58,554 nucleotides of DNA from the NCBI GenBank assembly GCA_026770575.1, contig MU657251.1, positions 130,692 to 189,245 on the forward strand, in the 5' to 3' direction. Shown piece after piece: positions 50,371 to 58,554 of the stretch; positions within the stretch are counted from its first letter, which is position 1, and every line of letters begins with the position of its first letter. The position numbers and the translations under genes were made by a program. The notes beneath the pieces are model-generated. The model worked only from the letters and a program-made list of their open reading frames with translations, had not been told where the DNA came from and searched no databases. The stretch is from Pelagophyceae sp. CCMP2097. Lineage: Eukaryota; Sar; Pelagophyceae.

Positions 50371-52509
50371 TTAGAACGTCTCGGGTCTCAACAGAATGAG
50401 CGACGTGCCGCCGAGGCGCTTGATCGAGGCGAGCGTGTCGGGCCGCGAAACCGGTGGGTCCGCTGCAAACGACCTCGAGAAGTCGGTGCGCTGCCGCGCC
50501 GCCTTGGCCTTGAGGTTCTGCACGAACATTTCGCGCTTGCGGGCCGCATTCACCTTGGAGTGGTGCGCGCGGAGCAGCGAATCGAGGAGTTTGAGCATGG
50601 CCATCGTCCGGTCGGCGAGCGCTTGGCCGTCGGGGCCGAAGAGGGCGTCGAGACTTTCGCGCCCGCGGAGCGCGACGTCCGCGAGGTCGGCGACGCTGAA
50701 AATGCGGCACGCGGCGAGCGCTTGTACAACCGACTCGACGTCGCATTTTGCCGCGTCCCAGAGCGCGCCGCGGGCAAGATGGCGCCGCCAGCCGAGCGCC
50801 GGCATCGGCGCGGCCGCGAGGTCGAGGAGCCGCGCATTCGTCACCAGCGCCGCCGCCGACACACCTCGCACGTCGCGCGCTGTGCGGGGCAGCTCGAGGT
50901 CGACGCCGCAGCACCGCGGCGCGGCGCCGCTTTTTACGAACACTGTTCCGTCGGCCCGGGCCAGGAGCGCCGCGATGCGGCCGCGCCACGCCGCCGTCGG
51001 CCGGTCCGGCGCCGGCGTCCGCCCCGCGAGGCAGCTGGCGCAGCGCCGCGACGCCGCCGCCGCCTGGACGATGCTCCCGCAGATGTCGCAGACCTCGGCG
51101 TCCCAGACCCAGCGCGCGCCGTCGCCGGCGGCGCCTCGCGGCGGCGGCGGCGATAGCGCCGAAACGAGGCCGTTCGCGAGGTCGGCGCACACGGCTTGCA
51201 TCTCCGCCGCCGCGCCGGCGGCGCCGTCGGAAAGGAGCTCGTCCTGCGAAGCGCGGACCCGGGCGTTGACGCGCTCCAGGAACCGCCAGAACGCGACGGG
51301 CGTGAGGCGGTCGTCACCGCGACTTAAAGACCGGTAAGCCTCGAGCGATGGCGCGCGGTCGCGCAGGCGCTGGCCCATGAGGTCGGCGAGCTCCCGCGAG
51401 ACGCGGCGCGCCAGCGATGTCACCGATACCGTGTGCCGCGCGCCGAGCGCGGCATCGAGCGCCGCGCAGAGCGCACCCCAGTCGCCGCCGCCGTCGCCGC
51501 CGTCGAAGAACGCCGACAACGCTCCCACGACGTCGGCGCAGCCCGACGCGCGCAGGCCGCGCGCCGCGGCGCGCTTGTACGCCTGCTGCCGCTTTGTGCC
51601 CTCGACGAAGGCGGCCTCGACGTGGACCGCGGCGCGCCTTCGCTTCCAGGCGTCCCGCATTTCAAGCTTCAGCGCGACGTGAGCGCGCCAGGCCGCGAGG
51701 ACGGCGTGAGCGGCGCGGAGGCGGCAGCGCACGAGGAATTTGACGGCGTCGGCGCGGTGTTGCGTGCGCTGGGCGCGATGCGCGTGGACGCGGCGCTTGG
51801 CGAGCATGCGCATCGCAGCAAACGCCGCGAGCCGTTCCGCCTTTGCTCTTCGCGCGCGCTTCGCCCGGTGGCAGCCCTGGATGCGCCGCGCGGCGCCGCT
51901 CCGCGCGAGCCGCTCCAGCACCTCGCGCCGCCGGACGACGTCGGCGCGCGGCTCGAACGCGCGTGGGCCCGCCGCCGCCGCCGCGCCGCCGAGGTGCGGC
52001 AGCCGCTGCCGCGAAACCAGGCCGCGCGCGACCTGGTGGGCCTGTGCGACCTGGGCCGCCCGCGCCGCCTCGGCGCGCGCCCGGCCGTCGGCGAGGCTCC
52101 GCCGGAACGACTGCAGCGTCTCTGAGACGTGGCCGAGGTCGTTGGCCAAGCCCGCGCGCCGCGTCGTCTCCGTCTCGTGGGCCAGCACGTAGTTCGCCTC
52201 TTTCTGCGCTTGGGCCGCGCGCTCGCGCCGCGCGCGGGCCACGCGCTTGGCCGCCGCGAGGGCACTGCCGCGGTCGTTCCGCGCGCGGTCGCGGAGCGCG
52301 GCCTGCTTCTCGCGGCGCCGCTCGACGTAGTACTTCTCCGCTTCGCGGCACTGGTACTTCTCCCAGTCCGACAGCTTGCCGTCGTCGGCGCCGATGAGAG
52401 AGACTTCCGCCGCCAGTCGACTATACATGCCGTCCAATCCTCGCGGCGCGCCGTCGCTGACAGTCGTCTTCGTCGCCACGTCCCGGAGGTTGATCCCAAG
52501 CACCGCCAT
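50371..52509 (-). CDS. Unknown coiled-coil/IQ/zinc-ribbon protein
   Basis: Single exon, 712 aa from MAVLGINLRDVATKTTVSDG. The first upstream in-frame start would be GTG, so this ATG is preferred. Residues 70-190 are charged coiled coil. RIQGCHRAKRARRAKAERL is IQ-like and may bind calmodulin. The middle is helical, Arg/Ala-rich. Then comes CDICGSIVQ...CASCLAG, a CxxC/CxxC zinc ribbon. The C-terminus is Leu-rich and ends SLILLRPETF. The combination suggests a cytoskeletal or ciliary protein, without firm assignment. Confidence 0.72.
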   Translation of the reverse strand: MAVLGINLRDVATKTTVSDGAPRGLDGMYSRLAAEVSLIGADDGKLSDWEKYQCREAEKYYVERRREKQAALRDRARNDRGSALAAAKRVARARRERAAQAQKEANYVLAHETETTRRAGLANDLGHVSETLQSFRRSLADGRARAEAARAAQVAQAHQVARGLVSRQRLPHLGGAAAAAGPRAFEPRADVVRRREVLERLARSGAARRIQGCHRAKRARRAKAERLAAFAAMRMLAKRRVHAHRAQRTQHRADAVKFLVRCRLRAAHAVLAAWRAHVALKLEMRDAWKRRRAAVHVEAAFVEGTKRQQAYKRAAARGLRASGCADVVGALSAFFDGGDGGGDWGALCAALDAALGARHTVSVTSLARRVSRELADLMGQRLRDRAPSLEAYRSLSRGDDRLTPVAFWRFLERVNARVRASQDELLSDGAAGAAAEMQAVCADLANGLVSALSPPPPRGAAGDGARWVWDAEVCDICGSIVQAAAASRRCASCLAGRTPAPDRPTAAWRGRIAALLARADGTVFVKSGAAPRCCGVDLELPRTARDVRGVSAAALVTNARLLDLAAAPMPALGWRRHLARGALWDAAKCDVESVVQALAACRIFSVADLADVALRGRESLDALFGPDGQALADRTMAMLKLLDSLLRAHHSKVNAARKREMFVQNLKAKAARQRTDFSRSFAADPPVSRPDTLASIKRLGGTSLILLRPETF

Positions 52510-52808
52510 GACGGCGGCGCCCCCGAGGCGCTCGAGTCGTTCACGGGCGCCCCGCCCACGAGATCCGCCCACGCGCGTGGCCACGTTTTAGCGCCGCGAT
52601 CGCTAATCTACGCGTTGCGGTCCGTTGGGATCGGGCGATGCCGGAGTGTGGGCGCGAGCGGAGGCGCGCCGTCGCGGCCCGCCGCGTGGCCGGCGACGTC
52701 GCAAGCCCAAAAAATCGGCTGTCCCCAATCCTCACCCTCACCAAATAAAAGAGAGAGAGACAAAACAACAACACGACGGCGTGGTGAGACAGTTCATCTT
52801 TCACTAGC

Positions 52809-53144
52809 ATGTCGACGAGCGAGGGGGAGACCGTGTTCACGGGCTCGATCTCGAACCTCGGCGGCAAGAAGCGCGCGCCGCACCCCGCCTACCAGTTCTG
52901 CATCAATGCCGAGCCCCATTGGATGTTTGTCTTCCTCATGTCGCAACTGCTCTTCTGGACCAAGGGCTTCGAGTCGTGCGTCGCCTCGGGGGACTACTGC
53001 TACACGGACAACCACTACGACCACCACGGCGGCATCCCCTCGGGGCCCAACGGCTCGGGCGTCTTTATCATCTCGCTCCTCCTCATGGTCCTCTGCTGCC
53101 TCGTCCTCATCGCGAAGATCGTCGTCTTCAAGCCCGAGGTCTAG
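52809..53144 (+). CDS. Small two-TM membrane protein
   Basis: 111 aa, single exon, MSTSEGETVFTGSISNLGGK start. A first hydrophobic segment, HWMFVFLMSQLLFW, is followed by a Cys- and His-rich loop (CVASGDYCYTDNHYDHHGG). A second segment is GVFIISLLLMVLCCLVLIAK, with a short KPEV tail that resembles a PDZ-binding C-terminus. No family recognised. AT-rich DNA with a TCACCCTCACC stretch precedes it. Confidence 0.7.
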   Translation: MSTSEGETVFTGSISNLGGKKRAPHPAYQFCINAEPHWMFVFLMSQLLFWTKGFESCVASGDYCYTDNHYDHHGGIPSGPNGSGVFIISLLLMVLCCLVLIAKIVVFKPEV

Positions 53145-53800
53145 ACGCAGCGCCCCCGGCGCTGCGCGCCCCGGCGCCGACAAAGAGACAAATAAAACGA
53201 CGACCGCCACGAGACGATCGACACGAACGCGCATTTTGCGGGCGCGCGCCGCGCGCTGGAAAAGGGCGCGTTCGCTCCACCGCGTCGGCCGCGCAGCCTC
53301 GTGCAACGACGAGCAGCGACAAGGACGACGCGTGACGGAACATTAAGACTAACGTGCATCGTTGGTCCATTCTCTCGTCGACAGAACGGGAATCGTCGAA
53401 TTTAATAGCAACGCAAAGGGCGCCCCCGCCCCGCGGCGGCTTCGAACAGGTATGCCGGCGTCGCTCGCCCCGCCGCATATTCTCCGCGCAAGGGGCCTAT
53501 CTACAGAGCGCGCGCCGCCCGTCTGTTCTACCTCAATCCGCGCCGCACAACTTTTACCGTCCGGTGGACCACGGTGGAAGGTATTCCGCGCGGCCGCTCA
53601 TTCCCGCGATAACAAAATCAACCGGAATTACACGCGCCGGCCGGCACCGAATGCTCCCTCCCGCCTCGGGGCACTGTGGTGCGATAACGCTAGTGGCCGG
53701 CGTGTCGTCTGAATTCCGGCCGACAAGAAATTGAGTGAGTACTTTTGAGAAAATTCGCGCGGCGCGGCGGCGCTGTCGACGCCGGCGGCCTTGACGGCGC
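53145..53800. other. Intergenic, no supported gene
   Basis: Frames on both strands stay open, but none shows a domain or credible splice signal. It contains the 3' region of the two-TM gene and the promoter of the PDZ-like gene. Confidence 0.5.
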
Positions 53801-55082
53801 ATGGACGGCGCGCGCGCGACGCGCGTCGAGCTCGTGTACGAGGCGGGATTCGAGCCGCTGCGCGAGCTGCAGCTCGCGCCGTTTGATGACGCCGTCGACG
53901 CGGGGGCAAGACTCACCGGCGTCGTCCAGGACTGCGACACGGCGCCGCACGTCGCGCACGCGGTAAGCGCCGCCGCGCCCTGGGCCGCGGACATTCGGAG
54001 CCAGAACTCTCGCCGTAGGTGCGGCGACTGCAGACGGGCGCGCGGCTCGAGACGGCGAGTCCGACGCGTGAGGTGGGCGAGCCGCGTGCGTTGACGCTTC
54101 GTTGCAGGTGAACGGTCAAGACGTCTCGACGCTCGGCTTTGGCAAAATTCTGAAGCTGCTCCACTCGACCGGCCGCCAGGCGCTCGTCTTCTCGTCGTGC
54201 GAGCAGCAGGCGCCGGGCGGCGCGGTCTCGTTCTTTAGGAACTTTGAGGTCGGCTTCGACGACGCCGAAGAGGAGGAGGACGACGACGACGCGTCGACGG
54301 ACGAAGATGGTTTCGGAGAAGGCACCGCAGGCGGACGCGCGAGCCCCGGCGACGACGCCGCGCGCCGGACGCGGGACGTCTCGAAAGTGTTGCGCGGCGC
54401 CTCCTCCGCGGCGCCGGCGGCGCCGGAGACGCAGCGTCCGGCGGCGGCCGGCGACGCGGCGCCGTCGTCGTCGGCGGCGGTCCGCTTCGCCGCCGTACTG
54501 GAGCGGCACTCTGCTGAGGTCGCGGGCCTGACGGCCGAGGTCGAATCTCTGCGCGGCGCCAACGCGGGGCTGCGCCGAGTCGCGGACGCCGCCGAAGCCG
54601 AATCGGTCGCGGCTGCGGCCGACGCCGCGCGCTGGCGGTCCGCCGCGGCGCACGGGCGCGTGTCTGCGGCGGCTGTGGACGACGCCAAGGTCCTGTCCAT
54701 CGCGGAGCGCAACGCGGGCCAGAAGCGCCTCGCGTCGGCGGCGCGCGACCTCGAGGCAGCGGTGAGGCAGTGGCACCGCGCCGAGCAGCGCGCTACCATT
54801 GCCGAGTCCGCGCTCGCCGGCGCGCGCGCCGAGGCGGCGGAGCTGCGCGACCGCGCGCTGGCCCCGCGCGCGCCGCAGTCGTTCTTCGCGACGTCAACGC
54901 GGCCTCGGCGCGAGGCCGACCTCGAGCGCCTCTGCCACAGCCTCCTCCGCGGCAACACGGACCGCGACACCGAGCTCGCCGCCCTGCGCGCCGCGCTACG
55001 CGAGGCGAATGGCGAGGCGCCGCCGAGGGGCAAGGGCAAGCGATCGACGTCGTGCGCGCCCCTCGCGGCGTCGGCGCTCTGA
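53801..55082 (+). CDS. PDZ-like domain plus coiled-coil protein
   Basis: Exon 1 53801-53962 and exon 2 54108-55082 (145-nt intron, GTAAGC...TTGCAG, phase 0). The N-terminal 90 residues read VELVYEAGFEPLRELQLAPF, RLTGVVQDCDTAPHVAHA, then VNGQDVSTLGFGKILKLLHS: the carboxylate-loop region and the VNGxDV strand-helix of a PDZ domain. An acidic run (EEEEDDDDASTDED) is followed by a long Ala-rich coiled coil. It probably acts as a scaffold. The neighbouring two-TM protein ends KPEV, a possible PDZ ligand, but that link is conjecture. Confidence 0.75.
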
Positions 55083-55504
55083 CACCGCGGAAATCACTCG
55101 TCACGCGCTGTAACGCCGCGGAAATCACTCGTCGCCGTGCGCTTAAGTGCGCCTCGCCTCTTTGAATCGACTTTGCCGCCGTGGCGCCCTCAAGGCCACT
55201 CCGACTCGTGGGGCTCGGCCGAGCCGAGCCGAAGACCACGATTTTTTTATAAAGTGGCCATGGACCCTATTGTTTTAGCGATTGATCCATTTTTTCTGTG
55301 GAACTTGGCCAGAGTGCGCGGGAAGGCGCCCGGAAGCGAATCTCCTTGCTGTTCGCAGGAGCGTCCCGCGCCCAGATTCGGGAATGTGGGGAGCCCGCTC
55401 TCGTTGAATGGTTGCGAGCTCTTAGTAGATCGCTGTTGCATGGTTGAAGAAGGCTTTTTGGACTCGACAATTTTTCGACAGTTCAGTTGCGGCATCGCGC
55501 GAGG
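55083..55504. other. Intergenic, with a repeated CGCGGAAATCACTCGTC
   Basis: The 17-mer occurs twice, near 55085 and 55118, just after the PDZ-gene stop. No gene is supported; the right part is the transporter promoter. Confidence 0.5.
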
Positions 55505-57557
55505 ATGCGGTTGCCGCTGCTCATCGGCGTGCTGTTGGTGACGATGCACGACGGGCGGAGCGACAGCGACGGTGCGTGCCGCGCCAGCTGCCGCCCCTGC
55601 GTTTCGCTTTTGGGCCGGCGCGGCGGTCCTTGGCGCACCGCGGCGCGCAGGCTGGAAGAAGGCGGACTGGACGTGGCTCCTGGTCATCGCAGCCATTTTG
55701 GCCCTCGTGGCCGCGTTCGGGATTGGGGCCAACGACGTCGCAAACGCATTTTCGAGTAGCGTCGGCGCTAAGACGCTCACAATGCGGCAGGCCGTCGTCA
55801 TCGCCAGCATATTCGAGTTCTTAGGTGAGATGCGGTCCCCGCCGCCGGTCCCGCAAAGGCGTCGAAGCCGACGCCGGCGGTCGTAGGAGCGCTATTGATG
55901 GGGAACAAAGTTTCTGAAACCATCCGAAAGGCGCGTACCCCCTGCCGACGACCGTAGATTCGAGCGAGGTCGCGGGGCGACCGTCGCGCGAGAGCCGCGC
56001 GACGAGCGGTCCTGAAAGCGGACGGCACCTTTTCAGGGCATCGCGGACGTCGAGTGCTTTGAGGACAACCCTGGTTTGCTCATGTACGGCATGACGGTGG
56101 TCATCTTCTCCATGGGCCTCTGGCTTTTGTTGGCCTGCCACCTCGAACTCGCGGTCTCGACGACGCACTCGGTCGTCGGCGGGATTATCGGTATGACGAT
56201 GATGTCAAAGGGCGTCCACTGCGTCATCTGGAACCACCCGGCAAAGGCGTACGACCGCGGCGACGGCCACAACGGCGTTTCCATGGCCTTTGACAACTTT
56301 CCGTACCTTGACGGCGTGGCCGAAATCGTCGCGAGCTGGATCTTGTCGCCCATCGCGGCAGGAATCGTGGCAGCCGTCATCTACGGCCTCACGCGCGTAC
56401 TCATTCTGGACCGGCACGAGTCGTACCGCAACGTCAAGATTGCCTTTCCCGTGATCGTGGGCTTCACGATAGCAGTCAACGTCGTCTTCTTCATCATCAA
56501 AGGCACGGCGGGGCGCGACCGCCGCTTCCACACGCGAGGCATGGTGCGCGAGGCCAAGGACGGCGACGTCTCCAGAGCCGTCACCGTTGGCGCCATCGTC
56601 GGCGCCGCCTGCGCGGGCGTCGTCGTGCTGTGCATGCCGCTCCTCGTCCGCACGGCAGAGGCTTCGTACGCCGCAGAGTTCGCCGAAGAGGAGAGGCGCG
56701 CCGCCATGTCGAACGGCGGCAAGCGGCCCGACGGCGGCATCGAGCTGACGGACGGCGAGGGCAAAGGCGACGGCGTGGAGGCCGCCCTGGGGATGGCCCA
56801 CGAGGCGCCGGACGAAGAGGCCGACGCCCTCGCCAACACCGAGGCCGGCGCGCGTTTGGCCCTGGGCGACGACGCCGGCGATGCGGCGCCGCCGAAGAAG
56901 GCGACGCGCGCGGACCGCTTCGCCGGCTACGTGACGCGGCGCCTCGACGAGGACCCGTACAGCGTCGTGACGCACGACGTCGCCGTGGGCGAAATGCACG
57001 CGCGGCTGCGGCGCCACGACACGAAGACGGAGCACTTTTTCAAGTACGTCCAGGTCTTCACCGCGTGCGTGGCGGCCTTTTCGCACGGCGCCAACGACGT
57101 CGCAAACGCCATGGGCCCGTTCGCGGCGACGTACACGGCGTGGCAGCGCGGCGCCGTCAACGGCGAGGCGGATCTGAAGGACAACATGACGTGGATCCTC
57201 GCCATCGGCGGCACGGGCATCGTCTTTGGTATCGTCCTGTACGGCTACAAGATCATGCGCGTCCTCGGCGTCAAGCTGTGCGCGTTGACGCCAGCGCGCG
57301 GCTTCGCGGTGGAGCTGGGGGCCGCGTTCGTCATCATCTACGGCACGTCGCAGGGCTGTCCCCTCTCGACGACGCACTGCCAGGTCGGCGCCATCGTCGC
57401 GGTGGGCATGTTCGAAGGGCGCGGCGGCGCGGGGATCAACGCCAAGCTCCTCTTGCGCACGGTGGGCGGCTGGATCATGACCATCATCTTCGTCGGCGGT
57501 TTGGCAGCGCTCCTCGTCGGGCCCGCGCCCGAACCGCTCAAAGACGAGTACTGCTGA
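55505..57557 (+). CDS. PiT-family inorganic phosphate transporter
   Basis: Exons 55505-55571, 55651-55824, 55887-55930 (44 nt) and 56037-57557. The start (MRLPLLIGVLLVTMHDGRSD) is a signal peptide. Both PiT signatures are present: FGIGANDVANAFSSSVGAKT and FSHGANDVANAMGPFAATY. The small exon supplies ALLMGNKVSETIRK, needed between FEFLG and GIADVE. It must be spliced with a GC donor (AAG|GCGCGT). About ten membrane segments and a long acidic cytosolic loop (residues ~230-330) are visible. It is a sodium- or proton-coupled phosphate uptake carrier; a PhoD-like phosphatase in the same window fits phosphate scavenging. Confidence 0.92.
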
Positions 57558-57685
57558 CCGCCAACCCCGCGCGCACTTCGACCCCTCCTACAGGACGTAC
57601 CCGCCTTTTCAGACCCTCTGATGCATGCTTTTTGAACCACACACATAATACACATCTTTCTGCGCGACAAAGCCTCGCGCCGCCG

Positions 57686-57774
57686 GAGACCGTCAGGGCG
57701 CCAGCGTCCATCGAGGACCTCCCGCCTCGCGTTTTCGAGACCGTGGGGCGCCAGCGTCCATCGAGGACCTCCCG
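57686..57774 (+). repeat. Two copies of a ~38-bp direct repeat upstream of the globin
   Basis: GAGACCGT(CA/G)GGGCGCCAGCG...CGAGGACCTCCCG occurs at 57686-57724 and 57737-57774. It sits just upstream of the globin start. A further repeated GGGCAACCTGCGCGCGCCCC unit lies inside the apparent start of the coding region (57833-57899). Confidence 0.8.
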
Positions 57775-57786
57775 TGAGACCCAGAG

Positions 57787-58314
57787 ATGGCCGACTTGCC
57801 GCGGCATACCGCGGCACTTCGCGGCACTGCCGTGGGCAACCTGCGCGCGCCCCTTCGCGCCCGCACTGCCGCGGGCAACCTGCGCGCGCCCCTCCGCGCC
57901 CAGGTTGCCCGCGTAAACGGCGCGCCTCCCGTGGCGTCGACCGCGCGCGTACAGGACGAGCCCGACCTCTACAACTCCGCGGCGCTGAAGAAGCACGCGC
58001 TGTCGGTCATGCAGACCGTGGGCAAGGCCGTGGCCGCGCTGACCTCAGGGCTGGACGCCATCGTGCCCGTCCTTAGGAGCCTCAGAATGCGTCATAAAGG
58101 GTACGCCCGCCGTCCCGCGCGGTGCCGCCCGTCCGGCGCCCACGCGGCCCGTAGGTACGGCGTCCTCGAGGCGCACTATGCGGTCGTGGGCGCCGCCTTG
58201 CTCGCGACGCTGCAGGGCGGCCTCGGGTCGGCCTGGAACGAGGTGCTGGCGGAGGCGTGGGCGCAGACGTATTCCATTGTCTCGCAGACCATGATCGCAG
58301 GCGCGGCGTACTGA
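57787..58314 (+). CDS. Globin (C-terminal half recognisable)
   Basis: Two exons split by 58101-58154 (GTACGC...GTAG, 54 nt, stop-free), joining RHKG to YGVLEAHYAVVG. DEPDLYNSAALKKHALSVMQ and TVGKAVAALTSGLDAIVPVL look like globin helices E and F. MRHKGYGV holds the proximal His, and VVGAALLATLQGGLGSAWNE with AWAQTYSIVSQTMIAGA the G and H helices, as in flavohaemoglobin- or cytoglobin-like globins. The first 50 residues are low-complexity repeats, not helices A-C. The true 5' exon is missing or lies beyond what I can recognise, so the haem pocket may be incomplete. Confidence 0.75.
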   Translation: MADLPRHTAALRGTAVGNLRAPLRARTAAGNLRAPLRAQVARVNGAPPVASTARVQDEPDLYNSAALKKHALSVMQTVGKAVAALTSGLDAIVPVLRSLRMRHKGYARRPARCRPSGAHAARRYGVLEAHYAVVGAALLATLQGGLGSAWNEVLAEAWAQTYSIVSQTMIAGAAY

Positions 58315-58554
58315 GGCGCAAGGCACGCGGCGCGGGAGCGCCCCATTGAATATACTATTAATATTAAGCCATTGCCTCTTCTCCGAAATTCCAGCCAATG
58401 GGAGCCGAGATCCTTTGACTTGTGCCACGCCGAGATTTCCACCCCGGCCCGGCGCGGGTTCCTTATCAGTATATCCAAGACCCATTCTGCGGTACGGGCA
58501 CGGAGGGGGGGGGTCCGTGACCCCCCCCCCCCACCGGCGGCGAGGTAATGGGCA
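58315..58554. other. 3' region of the globin gene, with a G9/C12 palindrome
   Basis: GGGGGGGGG TCCGTGA CCCCCCCCCCCC at 58505-58532 is a perfect hairpin or G-quadruplex candidate, like the tract at 22768. No gene is supported here. Confidence 0.6.

Noticed and set aside
1..58554. CRISPR arrays, operons, Shine-Dalgarno sites, prophage or IS elements
   Set aside because: No regularly spaced repeats or bacterial genes; genes contain spliceosomal introns throughout.

Overview
This is nuclear DNA from a GC-rich unicellular eukaryote. A GC-rich stramenopile alga of the pelagophyte type fits best, but that assignment is an inference. The evidence is: small spliceosomal introns (mostly about 40-100 nt, donors often GTGCGT or GTGAGT, acceptors TAG or CAG); eukaryote-only genes (epsilon-COP, PPIH, DNAJC8, PRMT7, DDX18/HAS1, an O-GlcNAc transferase); a TLC-type ATP/ADP translocase; and predicted mitochondrial presequences. 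There are no operons. Genes tend to alternate strand, with divergent starts 80-280 bp apart and convergent ends 90-260 bp apart.

Region 1 (1-11.6 kb) is the irregular part. A pair of about 640-bp inverted repeats (1846-2483 and 10933-11572) each carries a tRNA-Thr(CGT) and, pointing the other way, a canonical TATA box. Between the arms lie a tRNA-like element with an A-rich tail, a 581-bp MITE-like element, a secreted triple C-type-lectin protein carrying a frameshift, a six-exon secreted SASA-family carbohydrate esterase, and an unknown gene interrupted by one in-frame TAG.

Region 2 (11.6-31 kb) holds PRMT7, an OGT catalytic domain spliced in frame to a GT25-like glycosyltransferase, an EF-hand protein, a long Ala-rich coiled-coil protein, a small disordered protein, a PhoD-like phosphatase, the DDX18/HAS1 helicase, a TLC nucleotide translocase and a secretory-pathway glycosyltransferase.

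Region 3 (31-42 kb) holds a mitochondrial double-ACT protein, a DDX21/RH53-like helicase with a predicted mitochondrial presequence and a duplicated intron-exon cassette in its Gly-rich tail, epsilon-COP, a flavin monooxygenase, an EF-hand protein and a 2OG-Fe(II) dioxygenase.

Region 4 (42-53 kb) places three splicing-related genes close together: an SF1/FUBP-like multi-KH protein, a TPR-DNAJC8 fusion and PPIH. A GNAT acetyltransferase, a BTB-Kelch protein, an IQ/zinc-ribbon protein and a two-TM protein are interspersed.

Region 5 (53-58.5 kb) holds a PDZ-like coiled-coil protein, a PiT phosphate transporter and the C-terminal half of a globin.

Exon borders were placed by reading splice sites and checking codon phase by hand. 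Where phases did not close, the entry says so. Several introns need GC donors to keep the frame.
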